From Paenibacillus sp. PK3_47 (GTDB lineage: Bacteria; Bacillota; Bacilli; Paenibacillales; Paenibacillaceae), in assembly GCF_023520895.1 (NCBI RefSeq), contig NZ_CP026029.1:1550001-1614000 (forward strand): a stretch of 64,000 nt of DNA. Direction: 5' to 3'. Position numbers and translations under genes: made by a program. The stretch's first letter is position 1; each line of letters begins with the position of its first letter. Shown in pieces: positions 42,244 through 51,187 of the stretch. The notes under the pieces were generated by a model that was not told where the DNA came from, ran no database searches, and saw only the letters and a list, made by a program, of their open reading frames with translations.

Positions 42244-43602
42244 TTACATGCGCTCAAAAGACTCTGTCTCTGCACCAACCCGTTCTACCAGCACTTCGGG
42301 CTTGACTGTATTTCTGGATCGGCAGTTCAACATTTCAACCTTGTCCCCGTTCTCGATATAAAAGGCCGGGCCTTCATGGTTCTCAACCGTCACCTGCTGA
42401 AATTGAACCTCCCGCACATTGCCCAGATAGAATCCGCGGTTCTTCATATTCTCGATCCCTGTCATCATGTCGGGGTGGCCAGGCACGGCATTATGGGCCA
42501 TGGAAATATCAATGTTCGTGAAGGTCACTTCCGTGACAAACTGTTCAGCCAATCCATACAGAAACCCTGCCGCAGCATGAACATTACGTGCCGTAATATT
42601 GGCAAAATGAATCCGTCTGAACAGCGGCGTGTCCGCCGTAACCGGATAAGGATTTTTGTCCCATACGTATTTCTCCTTGCCTTTGGGGCCGCAAAAATAA
42701 TACAGGTTCATCGTAAACGGACAGATGACATCCTCCATCACGATGTTGCTGACCCGGATATCTTCAACCGTCCCTCCGCGCCCGCGCCTCGATTTCATCC
42801 GGATACCGCGGTCCGTCTGCTTGAACACGCAGTTGCTGATGGTTACATTGCGGATATCACCGCTCATCTCGCTGCCCAGCACTACAGCCCCGTGGCCGTG
42901 AAGCATGGTGCAGTTGGTGATGGTGATATTTTCGCAGGGAATGCGCTCACTCGTATCCTCGGTTCCCGCCTTGATTGCAATGCAGTCATCACCTACATCG
43001 ATATGGCAGTTGCTGATCCGCACGCCTGAACAGGACTCCGGATTAATGCCGTCCGTATTGGGGGAATCCGCCGGATTCAGAATGTAGACATTATCGACAG
43101 TAACGTTGCTGCACACTACCGGATTTATCGTCCAGCTTGGAGAATTCAGCAGAGTCACGTCTTTGATGGTCACCCTGCTGCAGCCGTAAAATCCGATCAG
43201 CGTCGGACGCGGAAATTCCAGCTCCTCCGGATGATTCCGGTGTTTGTCCCACCAGGGTGCCCCGTTTCCTTCCAGGATGCCGCTTCCGGTCACGGAGACA
43301 TTGGTCAGATTCTCTCCATAAATACAAGGGGCATGCACCTGCCGCTGTACGCCTTCCCATCTGGACAGCACCGGCGGATAATCATCCGGTTCACTGCTGA
43401 AGGAAAGCACCGCTCCGGGGCTGAGGTGCAGCTCGATATTGCTGCGCAGCCGTACAGCCCCCGTCCTGAAGGTTCCTGCCGGAATCACAACGGTACCGCC
43501 ACCGTCCAGGCTGGCTGCTTCAATCGCATCCGCAATCGCCCCGGTCGCCATTATTCCGCTGTCCCTTATTGCCCCGTAGTCTGCAATATTATACACAGTC
43601 AT
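42244..43602 (-). CDS. GH28 polygalacturonase-like enzyme
   Basis: 452-aa beta-helix hydrolase of family 28, acting on galacturonan or rhamnogalacturonan fragments. All four family motifs are seen: NTDGINPES (D184), GDDCIAIK (D205, D206), HGHGAVVLGSE (H237) and RGIRMKS in place of the usual RIK. No signal peptide, so it works inside the cell on imported oligosaccharides. Last gene of the lipoprotein-permease-permease-GH28 operon, which supports that role. Start either ATG 43602 or GTG 43596; GGAAGGGAG precedes both. Confidence 0.92.
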   Translation of the reverse strand: MTVYNIADYGAIRDSGIMATGAIADAIEAASLDGGGTVVIPAGTFRTGAVRLRSNIELHLSPGAVLSFSSEPDDYPPVLSRWEGVQRQVHAPCIYGENLTNVSVTGSGILEGNGAPWWDKHRNHPEELEFPRPTLIGFYGCSRVTIKDVTLLNSPSWTINPVVCSNVTVDNVYILNPADSPNTDGINPESCSGVRISNCHIDVGDDCIAIKAGTEDTSERIPCENITITNCTMLHGHGAVVLGSEMSGDIRNVTISNCVFKQTDRGIRMKSRRGRGGTVEDIRVSNIVMEDVICPFTMNLYYFCGPKGKEKYVWDKNPYPVTADTPLFRRIHFANITARNVHAAAGFLYGLAEQFVTEVTFTNIDISMAHNAVPGHPDMMTGIENMKNRGFYLGNVREVQFQQVTVENHEGPAFYIENGDKVEMLNCRSRNTVKPEVLVERVGAETESFERM

Positions 43603-43626
43603 TACTCCCTTCCTGCCAACTGGCGG

Positions 43627-44502
43627 TTAGCCCTTCATCGAACCCAGCATCGCACCTTTGGCAAAATGCTTCTGAAGGAACGGATACACCATCAGAATCG
43701 GCAGGGTTGCCACCACGATAACAGCCATTTTGATCGTCTGATCCGGCGGCGGCACGGCAGCATCCAAGGTAGAGCTGTAATCCATACCGCTGGCAAGTAC
43801 GACGATTTGTCTCAGCAGCACCTGGATCGGCCATTTTGCACTGTCATCCAAATACAGAATGGCGCTCATGTACGTATTCCAGTACGTTACGGCGTAGAAC
43901 AAGGAAATCGTTGCAATGGAAGGCAGCGACAGCGGCAGCACAATGCGGAACAGGATACCGAAGTCATTGCAGCCGTCGATTTTGGCGGATTCCTCCAGCC
44001 CCTCCGGGATATTCTGGAAAAAGTTTTTAAGAATAATCATGTTAAACGCACTGATTGCCGACGGGAGAATAAGCGCTGCATAGGAGTTGATCAGTCCCAG
44101 TTCTTTGACTACCAGGAACGTGGGGATCATCCCGCCGTGGAACAGCATGGTGAATACAACGAGAAAGTTGATCACATTGCGTCCGTCCAGATCTCTGCGG
44201 GCCAGCGCATAAGCCATCAATGCTGTGATGAACATACTGAATGCTGTGCCGATGAGTGTAACCCCGATCGAAACCCCCATCGCCCGGAAAATCGTATTCG
44301 TTGAGAAAATAAACTCGTATGCCTCAAAGCTCCAGACTTTTGGAATGAGCACGAATTTGTTAGCCGCCAGCTCCGCGCTGGTGGTGAAGGAGCCTGCTAC
44401 TACGTGGATGAACGGCAGCACCGTAACCAGCGTGAACAGGGCCAGCAGTATAAAGTTGACAGCGGAAAATATTCTCCCGCCTATCGTTCTGTCTTCTACC
44501 AT
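43627..44502 (-). CDS. Lpl-type sugar ABC permease (LplC/YtcP-like)
   Basis: 291-aa inner permease of the carbohydrate ABC family. About six membrane segments; EAA loop in GLEESAKIDGCNDFGILFRI. The N-terminus (GGRIFSAVNFILLALFTLVTV) and C-terminal FLQKHFAKGAMLGSMKG are typical of the LplC/YtcP/YesQ group. It lies between the LplB-like permease and the GH28 gene, with short gaps, so it is in one operon. No ATPase gene is present; such systems normally share a common MsmX-type ATPase. Confidence 0.93.
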   Translation of the reverse strand: MVEDRTIGGRIFSAVNFILLALFTLVTVLPFIHVVAGSFTTSAELAANKFVLIPKVWSFEAYEFIFSTNTIFRAMGVSIGVTLIGTAFSMFITALMAYALARRDLDGRNVINFLVVFTMLFHGGMIPTFLVVKELGLINSYAALILPSAISAFNMIILKNFFQNIPEGLEESAKIDGCNDFGILFRIVLPLSLPSIATISLFYAVTYWNTYMSAILYLDDSAKWPIQVLLRQIVVLASGMDYSSTLDAAVPPPDQTIKMAVIVVATLPILMVYPFLQKHFAKGAMLGSMKG

Positions 44503-44525
44503 TTTTCCGATACCTCCCGCTTACT

Positions 44526-45494
44526 CTAATAAACGCCTTCTTCGCCCATTTTTTTGGAGAGCCGGTTGACCGCCATGACCATAATGAGCCCCACGATCGA
44601 CTTGAAGAAGCCGATGGCTGTACTGTAACTGAACTGTCCTTGCTGCATACCAGCGGTATACACATACGTATCAATAATTTCCGCGACTCCCCGGTTCATG
44701 GAATTCAGCATCAGGTAGACATGCTCAAATCCAAGATCCAGCACGGAACCTATTTTCAGAATCAGCAAAGTAATAATGACACTGCGGATTGCCGGGAGCG
44801 TAATATGCCATACTTGTCTTAAGCGTCCCGCTCCGTCCATCCGCGCGGCTTCATACAGCCCCGGATCGACGGCCGCAATGGCTGCCAGGTAGATAATCGT
44901 GCCCCAGCCCGCTTCGCGCCAGATGACCTGAATGATATACAGCGGTCTGAACCAGCCGGGATTGAGCAGGAAGTTCACCTTTTCGAAGCCGAAAACGGTC
45001 AGCAGCTCGTTGATAATCCCGCCGTCCATCGTAACCATAACGAAGGTGATGGAGACCACGATAACCCAGGACATAAAGTGCGGCAGATAGATCAGCGTCT
45101 GGAACGTTCTTTTGAAAAAGCTGCCCCGCAATTCATTCAGCATCAGGGCCAAAATGATCGGGACCGGAAAATAAATCAGGATGTTCATGGCGAACAAAAT
45201 CAGCGTATTGGACAAAATGTTGAGAAAATCAGGCTCGCTGAACAGGCGGCGGAACTGCTCCAGCCCCACCCAGTCACTGCCGAGAATCCCCTGGTAAGGC
45301 TTATAATCCTGAAACGAAATAACCAGGCCGTACATTGGTAAATATTTAAAAATCAGAAAATACAGCACTCCCGGCACCAGCATAATATACAGCAGCTTAT
45401 TCCTCCACAGCCGCTTCTTCAGCTCGCTGCTACTTTTGCGGGCCTTCGGCTTCCGGTCAGGAATAACACTTGGCTGCGCGGATACCTCCTGCAT
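44526..45494 (-). CDS. Lpl-type sugar ABC permease (LplB-like)
   Basis: 322-aa permease of the LplB/YtbP/YesP group. N-terminal LWRNKLLYIMLVPGVLYFLIF and FKYLPMYGLVISFQDYKP are characteristic. EAA loop in LYEAARMDGAGRLRQVWHITLP. Six membrane segments. The gene lies directly after the binding-lipoprotein gene and before the second permease, forming the transporter core. Confidence 0.93.
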   Translation of the reverse strand: MQEVSAQPSVIPDRKPKARKSSSELKKRLWRNKLLYIMLVPGVLYFLIFKYLPMYGLVISFQDYKPYQGILGSDWVGLEQFRRLFSEPDFLNILSNTLILFAMNILIYFPVPIILALMLNELRGSFFKRTFQTLIYLPHFMSWVIVVSITFVMVTMDGGIINELLTVFGFEKVNFLLNPGWFRPLYIIQVIWREAGWGTIIYLAAIAAVDPGLYEAARMDGAGRLRQVWHITLPAIRSVIITLLILKIGSVLDLGFEHVYLMLNSMNRGVAEIIDTYVYTAGMQQGQFSYSTAIGFFKSIVGLIMVMAVNRLSKKMGEEGVY

Positions 45495-45597
45495 GGCTCT
45501 CTTCCTTTCTGTGTCAAATCAGATTCTTTATCTCTAGTTCAGCGGGAAGACCGCCCGTATCAACGGATCAGGCCCTCCCGTGAACCCGGTCTAACTG

Positions 45598-47163
45598 TTA
45601 CTTTTTGTAAGCGGCATTGTACTCTTCAATAATTTTGGCACCGCCGCGGCTCTTCCAGTTCTCAACTTCTTTTTCAAAACCGGCTTTGTCGAGCTGGCCG
45701 TAAATATAGTTGTAAGTCGCATCCGTAATAATCTGCTGCAGCTCTACACCCTTAGTAGTGTAAGTTTCCGAATCAAGGGCGGCAGTCGGGTCAGCTACCC
45801 CTACTTTCACATTTTCCAGAACCAGCTCTTCGGCATGAATCCGGCCAGGCAGCACATTGTAAGGCTGATACATCCCGTTGGTTTCGGCTTCGCCAATTAC
45901 GCTGTCCTTGTAGCCCTTAACTTCGCGTTCGATCAGTTCCTTGTTATCCGTAGCCTTAGCTTTGCCGTCTTCCACGGTATAGTGGGTGCCTTCAATTCCC
46001 CAGTACATGAGGTTGGAGATCTCCGGAGTCATCATTTTATCGAAGAAAGCCAGAATGCTCTTCAGCTCCGCTTCATCCTTGACGGCCGATTTCGGGAACA
46101 GCACCACGTTGTTGTAGCCCGGAATCATCCACTGAGCAAATTTGCCTTCAGGGCTGGCAACCATACTGTGTGTATCGAGTACGGCAGTCGGAACGTTTTT
46201 GATCAGATCCTTATTGAGGGAATCAATGTCCTGCATAGAACCGCCGATATAGAGGCCGGCTTTGCCGCTGGTGAACATATTCACCGCATCTGTTTTACTG
46301 GTAGCTGCAAAGTCCTGGTTCATGTATCCGCCTTCACGAAGCTTTTTGAAAAAGTCCATCGTAGCGATGTATTCCGGGAAGGTAAATTCCGGAGCCAGCT
46401 GGCCGTCCTTTTCGCCCCAGTTATTCGGAGTTCCAAACCAGGAGGAAACGGTTTTGAAGGCGCCATAGACCAGTTCGTTGCGGTCAACCACACCGGTTGT
46501 ATCCTTTTGGCCGTTGCCGTCCGGATCCTGCTCAGTGAATGCTTTGGCCATAGCGAACAGCTCATCGACATTGGCCGGAGCCTTCAAGCCCAGTTTATCC
46601 GCCCAGTCCTTGCGGTAGATAATTCCCTGGCGTGCCAGCGGACGTCCGATATACAGCGTGTAGAGCTTGCCTTCCACCTTGGTGTTATTGAGAATTTCCG
46701 GTTTCAGCTTGTTCAGGTTCGGGAATTCGCTCAGGTAAGGCCCGATCTCCCAGAACTGGCCGTCCTTGATCGCTTCCTTCATCTGCAGGAATGTCGTCTG
46801 ATTCTTCAGATAAGTAACCTGCGGCAGTGAGCCTGTCGCAAAGGAGGAGTTCAGCTTCTCTTCATACGTATCTGCCGGGAAGAACTGATAGGTAAGCTTG
46901 GTATTCGTCAGCTTTTCCACTTCTGTTTTAATGGTGTCAGGCGGTGTTTCCGATGTGTTCAGCGGGAGCATGATTTTGATCTCTGTCGGCTTGGACGGCT
47001 CAGGTGCCGGTTCCGTGGTCGCAGCGGTCGTGCCGGAATTCGTTCCCGGATCTTTTGTCGCCGCCGCTTCATTACCGCCGTTATTGTTGTTGTTGCCGCA
47101 CGCCGCCAGCATGCTCATCGTCAGCAGCGCGGACAGGAGCAGGGTGAAGGATTTTTTCTTCAT
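45598..47163 (-). CDS. Sugar-binding lipoprotein (LplA-like)
   Basis: 521-aa extracellular solute-binding lipoprotein. Lipobox LAAC with C22, then an Asn/Gly/Thr-rich linker. The fold has GIIYRKDWADKLGLKAPANV and the C-terminal TYNYIYGQLDK typical of the LplA group. First gene of the operon that ends with GH28, so pectin-derived oligosaccharides are the likely ligand. Two AraC-type box sequences lie upstream. A paralogue with the same pattern lies at 49.6-51.1 kb. Confidence 0.92.
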   Translation of the reverse strand: MKKKSFTLLLSALLTMSMLAACGNNNNNGGNEAAATKDPGTNSGTTAATTEPAPEPSKPTEIKIMLPLNTSETPPDTIKTEVEKLTNTKLTYQFFPADTYEEKLNSSFATGSLPQVTYLKNQTTFLQMKEAIKDGQFWEIGPYLSEFPNLNKLKPEILNNTKVEGKLYTLYIGRPLARQGIIYRKDWADKLGLKAPANVDELFAMAKAFTEQDPDGNGQKDTTGVVDRNELVYGAFKTVSSWFGTPNNWGEKDGQLAPEFTFPEYIATMDFFKKLREGGYMNQDFAATSKTDAVNMFTSGKAGLYIGGSMQDIDSLNKDLIKNVPTAVLDTHSMVASPEGKFAQWMIPGYNNVVLFPKSAVKDEAELKSILAFFDKMMTPEISNLMYWGIEGTHYTVEDGKAKATDNKELIEREVKGYKDSVIGEAETNGMYQPYNVLPGRIHAEELVLENVKVGVADPTAALDSETYTTKGVELQQIITDATYNYIYGQLDKAGFEKEVENWKSRGGAKIIEEYNAAYKK

Positions 47164-47281
47164 ACCTTTTTTGACCTCCGTTTAACTTGTATTGGTTACA
47201 AGCAACACACTACAGCGAAGGCCTGGTTACGAAAACAATCATTTACCCATAATGGCGGGTTTGGGGGATGGGGCTGAGAAA

Positions 47282-47291
47282 ATGATTATTG
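47282..47291 (+). promoter_or_regulatory. AraC-type box upstream of the lplA-like operon
   Basis: ATGATTATTG, identical to the two boxes beside the AraC sensor gene at 51.2 kb and at a similar distance (119 bp) from the lipoprotein start. A weaker inverted partner (CAATCATT) is at 47236-47243. Confidence 0.5.
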
Positions 47292-47331
47292 GGTGATGGG
47301 GTTGGATGTAAATGGAAAAAGTGAGGGTGTA

Positions 47332-47450
47332 AGAGGTGGGGCGTAACTGCGGGAAGCGTCCGAGAGGTGGGGCGTAACTGCGGGAAGCGTCCGAGAGGTC
47401 GGGCGTAACTGCGGGAAGCGTCCGAGAGGTCGGGCGTAACTGCGGAGAAT
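47332..47450 (+). repeat. 31-bp tandem repeat joined to nested-hairpin copy d
   Basis: AGAGGTNGGGCGTAACTGCG followed by GGAAGCGTCCG starts at 47332, 47363, 47394 and 47425 (period 31). The last unit is partial and is at the same time the outer left arm of nested-hairpin copy d. Confidence 0.85.
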
Positions 47451-47582
47451 GTTTGGACTTCCGGCCGCTGTTATGTTTGGATTTCCTCATTTAAACCGCT
47501 GTCCGCGGTAGAAATCCAAACATAAAGGCGGACGCTGACGCTCCTACAGTTCCAAACTTCCCCTTCGTTACGGTTACCTCTC
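47425..47582 (+). repeat. Nested-hairpin element, copy d
   Basis: Outer pairs AGAGGT/ACCTCT and CGTAAC/GTTACG; next GTTTGGA/TCCAAAC; conserved strands TTCCGGCCGCTGTT and AAAGGCGGACGCTGACGCTC; inner stem TATGTTTGGATTTC/GAAATCCAAACATA; apical ACCGC-TGTCC-GCGGT. A trailing hairpin (CCTTTCC/GGAAAGG, 47593-47618) follows. Confidence 0.88.
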
Positions 47583-47674
47583 TGAGGGTAGAGCCTTTCC
47601 ATTTACATCCTTGGAAAGGTGGGCAGAATTAAACCCGTCGCTTGGTTCTGCGGCGGGGAGGATTTAGCGGATTC

Positions 47675-47833
47675 GAGAGGTCGGGCGTAACTGCGGGGAA
47701 TGTTTGGACTTCCGGCCGCTGTTATGTTTGGATTTCCTCATTTAAACCGCTGTCCGCGGTAGAAATCCAAACATAAAGGCGGACGCTGACGCTCCTACAG
47801 TTCCAAACTTCCCCTTCTTTACGGTTACCTCTC
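47675..47833 (+). repeat. Nested-hairpin element, copy e
   Basis: Near-identical direct repeat of copy d, 251 bp further on. The trailing hairpin has changed in both arms (GCCCTTTCC with GGAAAGGGC) while the loop TTTACATCC is kept. It ends about 125 bp before the acetyltransferase stop. Confidence 0.88.
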
Positions 47834-47958
47834 TGAGGGTCGGCCCTTTCCTTTTACATCCAGGAAAGGGCGCAGCAGAAAAACCCACCGCTATTATCTG
47901 CGGTAGGTGAAGGAACGTAACTGAACAACGTTCCAGGTTAGATAATTTAAATGTAACG

Positions 47959-48507
47959 CTACAATTCCTTCCACTCGTTATTCAAAATGGCATAAACGCA
48001 ATCATCAAACCACTCATTATTCATACGGTAACTTTTAATAAAATGAGCTTCTTTCCTAAATCCCATATTCTCCAGAAGCTTGATTGACTTCAAATTGCCA
48101 GGGTCTACCGACGCAGTAATTCTATGCTTACCCAGCCCGTTGAACAAATAACCGATCACTGCCCGGACTGCCTCGGAGGCATAGCCTTTGCCTTGGAATT
48201 CAGGAGAAAGCGTGTAACCCACTTCAATTTGAAAACCATCATCCATAAAATGAATACCGATATCACCAAGAAGCTGTCCATCTTTCGAGCATATAGCTAC
48301 TTGGAGCCATGAACCGCCGGTATTTGGTACAACAGCCATATTCCCGGAGATAAACTTCTCCACCTCGCCGATCTCTTCTGGCTTCCATGATTGAAACTTA
48401 TACACCTCAGGCATAGCACGATATTTGAAAAAAGCATCCTTATCTTTCATTTCCAGCGTTCTTATGATTAACCGGTCTGTTGTAATCCTTTCGAATGCAA
48501 TCATCAT
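47959..48507 (-). CDS. GNAT acetyltransferase, RimJ/RimL-like
   Basis: 182-aa acetyltransferase. N-terminal motif FERITTDRLIIRTLEMKD and the acetyl-CoA loop FQGKGYASEAVRAVIGYL are typical of the ribosomal-protein/amino-acid N-acetyltransferase group. The C-terminal LLENMGFRKEAHFIKSYRMN completes the domain. GGAGG lies 6 bp before the ATG. Substrate not deducible. Confidence 0.92.
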   Translation of the reverse strand: MMIAFERITTDRLIIRTLEMKDKDAFFKYRAMPEVYKFQSWKPEEIGEVEKFISGNMAVVPNTGGSWLQVAICSKDGQLLGDIGIHFMDDGFQIEVGYTLSPEFQGKGYASEAVRAVIGYLFNGLGKHRITASVDPGNLKSIKLLENMGFRKEAHFIKSYRMNNEWFDDCVYAILNNEWKEL

Positions 48508-48633
48508 GTGGTTCCTCCAGCTTTTTAGTAAATCTTAACATCCATACCCATCCTTGTGAACTGCAACTTCCTTCACCTGATCGGCGGGAGCCAGCCTAGA
48601 GCAAGCGGTCTTGTTCCTGTATGAAAAGCGTCT

Positions 48634-48978
48634 CTACTCCCCGGGCCGGTTTCTTACTCCCCACTCACATAATCCCTCCAGCACGGGCAGGAGTGTCTCT
48701 GCTTTATCAGTGAGACTGTATTCGACTTTCGGGGGAACTTGCGGATATTCCCTGCGTAACACCATTCCATCGGCTTCCAGCTCTTTGAGCTGTGCACTCA
48801 GTGTCTTAAACGTAATTGCTCCTATTTGTCTCTTCAGATCATTGAAGCGGACAGGCTGATTTTCGGCCAGGAGATACATAATTACCATCTTCCACTTCCC
48901 CCCGATCACCGATAACGTATACCCGAAGGGGGTATCCTTGACATTTTTCACTTTGCCCTTATATTCCGCCATGCTCAT
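48634..48978 (-). CDS. HxlR-family winged-helix regulator
   Basis: 114-aa MarR/HxlR-type regulator. Seen: GYTLSVIGGKWKMVIMYLLA, the HTH region RFNDLKRQIGAITFKTLSAQ, and the wing PPKVEYSLTDKAETLLPVL. No Cys near the N-terminus, so a simple thiol switch is unlikely. It is divergent from a RidA gene and separated from it by two inverted repeats, which suggests that it controls that gene and its own. Confidence 0.93.
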   Translation of the reverse strand: MSMAEYKGKVKNVKDTPFGYTLSVIGGKWKMVIMYLLAENQPVRFNDLKRQIGAITFKTLSAQLKELEADGMVLRREYPQVPPKVEYSLTDKAETLLPVLEGLCEWGVRNRPGE

Positions 48979-48996
48979 GTTAACGCTATCCTTTCA

Positions 48997-49026
48997 GATA
49001 GTACCTATCAAAATAGTGCGTACTAT
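48997..49026. promoter_or_regulatory. Paired inverted repeats between hxlR and ridA genes
   Basis: GATAG-TAC-CTATC (48997-49009) and ATAGT-GCGT-ACTAT (49013-49026) sit side by side, about 20 bp before the regulator start and 60 bp before the RidA start. Likely HxlR operators. Confidence 0.55.
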
Positions 49027-49084
49027 ATTTTTATTTGCGTTCATTTTATACTGACCATACTTTGAAAGTAAAGGAGAGAATATA

Positions 49085-49468
49085 ATGACTTCTATTAAAA
49101 CTTACAATCATGATCTTTGGGATCACGGCATCAGCCAGGGCTACAGTGTTAACGGTACCATCTACATTTCGGGACAATTTTCCCATAATACGGAGGGCGA
49201 GTTCGTTGGTGTGGGTGATATCGAAGCCCAGACCCGGCAGACACTGGAGAATCTTGATCGCGTACTGGCGGGTTTTGGGGTCACGAAGTCGAACCTCGCT
49301 TATGTGGAGGTCTATCTGACTAATGCGCCGGAGCACTTCGAGCCATGTATGCAGCTGTTCAAGGAATACATGGGACAACACCGCCCGGCCGGCAGCTGCA
49401 TCGGCGTGACCTATCTGGCCTCCCCTGTACAGCTGATCGAAATCAGCGCCATCGCACACGAGGGCTAA
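49085..49468 (+). CDS. RidA/YjgF-family deaminase
   Basis: 127-aa member of the Rid family. Such proteins hydrolyse reactive enamine/imine intermediates or related compounds. Typical features: ISGQFSHNTEGEFVGVGD, TLENLDRVLAGFGVTKSNLA, YVEVYLTNAPEHF and the C-terminal PVQLIEISAIA. The conserved Arg of true RidA (usually in an ARxxV.V motif) is not obvious near CIGVTYLASP, so it may be a divergent Rid subfamily. AAAGGAG precedes the ATG. Divergent from the HxlR regulator. Confidence 0.88.
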   Translation: MTSIKTYNHDLWDHGISQGYSVNGTIYISGQFSHNTEGEFVGVGDIEAQTRQTLENLDRVLAGFGVTKSNLAYVEVYLTNAPEHFEPCMQLFKEYMGQHRPAGSCIGVTYLASPVQLIEISAIAHEG

Positions 49469-49569
49469 CCCGCCCACCGGAGTAGGCTAGCGCCAGCGGA
49501 TCGGCCGGGCTCCAGAAAAACAAGGCTGCCGCACAACTCATTCGAAATGGCCAGAGTTTTATTGTTTTG

Positions 49570-51081
49570 TCACTCTGCCTTCGCCTGTGCCGCAGCATAC
49601 TCCTGCATTACCAAACTGCCGCCGCTGGACTTCCACTCCTCAATTTCCTGCGCGAATTCCTCAGCGTTCATGTTGCCGATGATGTAATTGTAGGTCGCAT
49701 CCACAATAATGCGTGACAGCTCCATATTTTTCTCGTCATAGGTTGGGGAACTTAGGCCCAGTGTGGGGTCATTGACCAGGAACTGCTCGTTGTCCTTGCT
49801 GAGCTGATCGGCAAGGGCAGTGAGCTGCTCTTTTTGCCCGACTTCCATAATATTGGCGTTGCCCACATCAGCGATCATCAGCGAATAGAGCGGACTCACT
49901 TCGTTCACCCGCAGCTTGGAGGTCTCCTCGGGAAGAATGACTTTGCCGTCTTCGAGCTCATAATGCCGCCCCTCTATGCCGTACATCATCAGATTGGCCA
50001 CATCCTTATCCATCGACCGGTTAAAAAATCCAAGCACCTCCTTCAGCTCCGCCTCTGACGCGATAGCTTTTTTGGAGAACAGGTACAGTCCGTTGTAATT
50101 TGGAATCGACCACACCTTATAGCCCTGCGGCCCTTTGATCCGGTTGATCAGAGTGAGCTCCGCGTCCGGGTTAATCACTTTAGCTTCAATAGAGAGGCGC
50201 TGCACATCTGTCATGCTGCCGATAAATACCCCTGCTTTTCCGCGGATGAACGTATCCCTCTGGACCTCCTTGCTGGTCAGGGCGAAATCCTGGTTGATAA
50301 TTTTCTCATTATATAATTTCCGCATAAAATTCATTGTGTTCATATATTCAGGCGTCACAAATTCCGGGATGAACCCTCCGTTCTCCAGTTTCCAGTTGTT
50401 TGGGGTGCCGAAATAGGAGCTGAGCGTCTTGAATACCCCGTATACGAGATCATTGCGGTCAACCAGGCCGATCGTATCGTCTTTGCCGTTGCCGTCCGGA
50501 TCATTGTAGGTGAACTGCTTCATGACTTCGTAAAGTTCATCAATCGTTTCCGGTTTGCCGAGGTTCAGGCGGTCCAGCCAATCCTGGCGGATAATTACCC
50601 CTTGTCTGGAGGAAGGACGCTCTGTGTATAAGCCATAAAATTTACCGTCCACAGCAGCCTGGTTCAAAATGGAATTGTCCAATGCTTTTAGATTATGAAA
50701 ATCCTGCAGATAAGGCCCGATCTCCCAGAACGCGTCGGAACGGATCGCATTTTTGACCAGATTATAATCGGTGAACTTTACAAAGGTGACCTTGGCCAGC
50801 GAATTAGTGGTCAGTGCGGTATTCATTTTGTCGGTATAGACCCCTTCGGGAACCCAGGTCATGTTCAGCTTGACCCCTGTCAGCTTCTCGATCTCGGCCA
50901 TAATTTCCTTGGAGGGCTGCTGCGGAAAATGCAGAGGTGCCAGAATAGAAATGGACGGAGTGCTGCTGCCGGAATCCTGTGCGGAATCCCCTCCGCTGCA
51001 AGCGCTTAACAAAATGAATGTAAGTATTAAAGCCAAGCTGCTAAGGCAGGTAACCATACCCCTTCTGAATCCCCTGTACAT
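49570..51081 (-). CDS. Orphan sugar-binding lipoprotein (LplA-like)
   Basis: 503-aa solute-binding lipoprotein, paralogue of the one at 45.6-47.2 kb (shared patterns include RQGVIIRQDWLDRL and the C-terminal TYNYIIGNMN). Lipobox LSAC near residue 28. No permease or ATPase gene lies next to it. The divergent neighbour is a membrane AraC sensor, which suggests that it either serves the permeases in the GH28 operon or presents sugars to the sensor. TAGGGGGA before the ATG. Confidence 0.9.
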   Translation of the reverse strand: MYRGFRRGMVTCLSSLALILTFILLSACSGGDSAQDSGSSTPSISILAPLHFPQQPSKEIMAEIEKLTGVKLNMTWVPEGVYTDKMNTALTTNSLAKVTFVKFTDYNLVKNAIRSDAFWEIGPYLQDFHNLKALDNSILNQAAVDGKFYGLYTERPSSRQGVIIRQDWLDRLNLGKPETIDELYEVMKQFTYNDPDGNGKDDTIGLVDRNDLVYGVFKTLSSYFGTPNNWKLENGGFIPEFVTPEYMNTMNFMRKLYNEKIINQDFALTSKEVQRDTFIRGKAGVFIGSMTDVQRLSIEAKVINPDAELTLINRIKGPQGYKVWSIPNYNGLYLFSKKAIASEAELKEVLGFFNRSMDKDVANLMMYGIEGRHYELEDGKVILPEETSKLRVNEVSPLYSLMIADVGNANIMEVGQKEQLTALADQLSKDNEQFLVNDPTLGLSSPTYDEKNMELSRIIVDATYNYIIGNMNAEEFAQEIEEWKSSGGSLVMQEYAAAQAKAE

Positions 51082-51187
51082 TACTGCATCCCCCTAAAAA
51101 TTAATACATAAGCATTATTCTGATCCAAGCCTGTGCACACCTGCTAATAATAGAATATTTTACAATTTCTAGCGATGATTTGAGATA

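Noticed and set aside
43231..44304. 357-codon plus-strand frame
   Set aside because: Antisense to GH28 and the permease, low-complexity composition, no start signal.
47239..47490. 83-codon minus-strand frame with repeated peptide
   Set aside because: Produced by the 31-bp tandem repeat; no start signal or conserved features.
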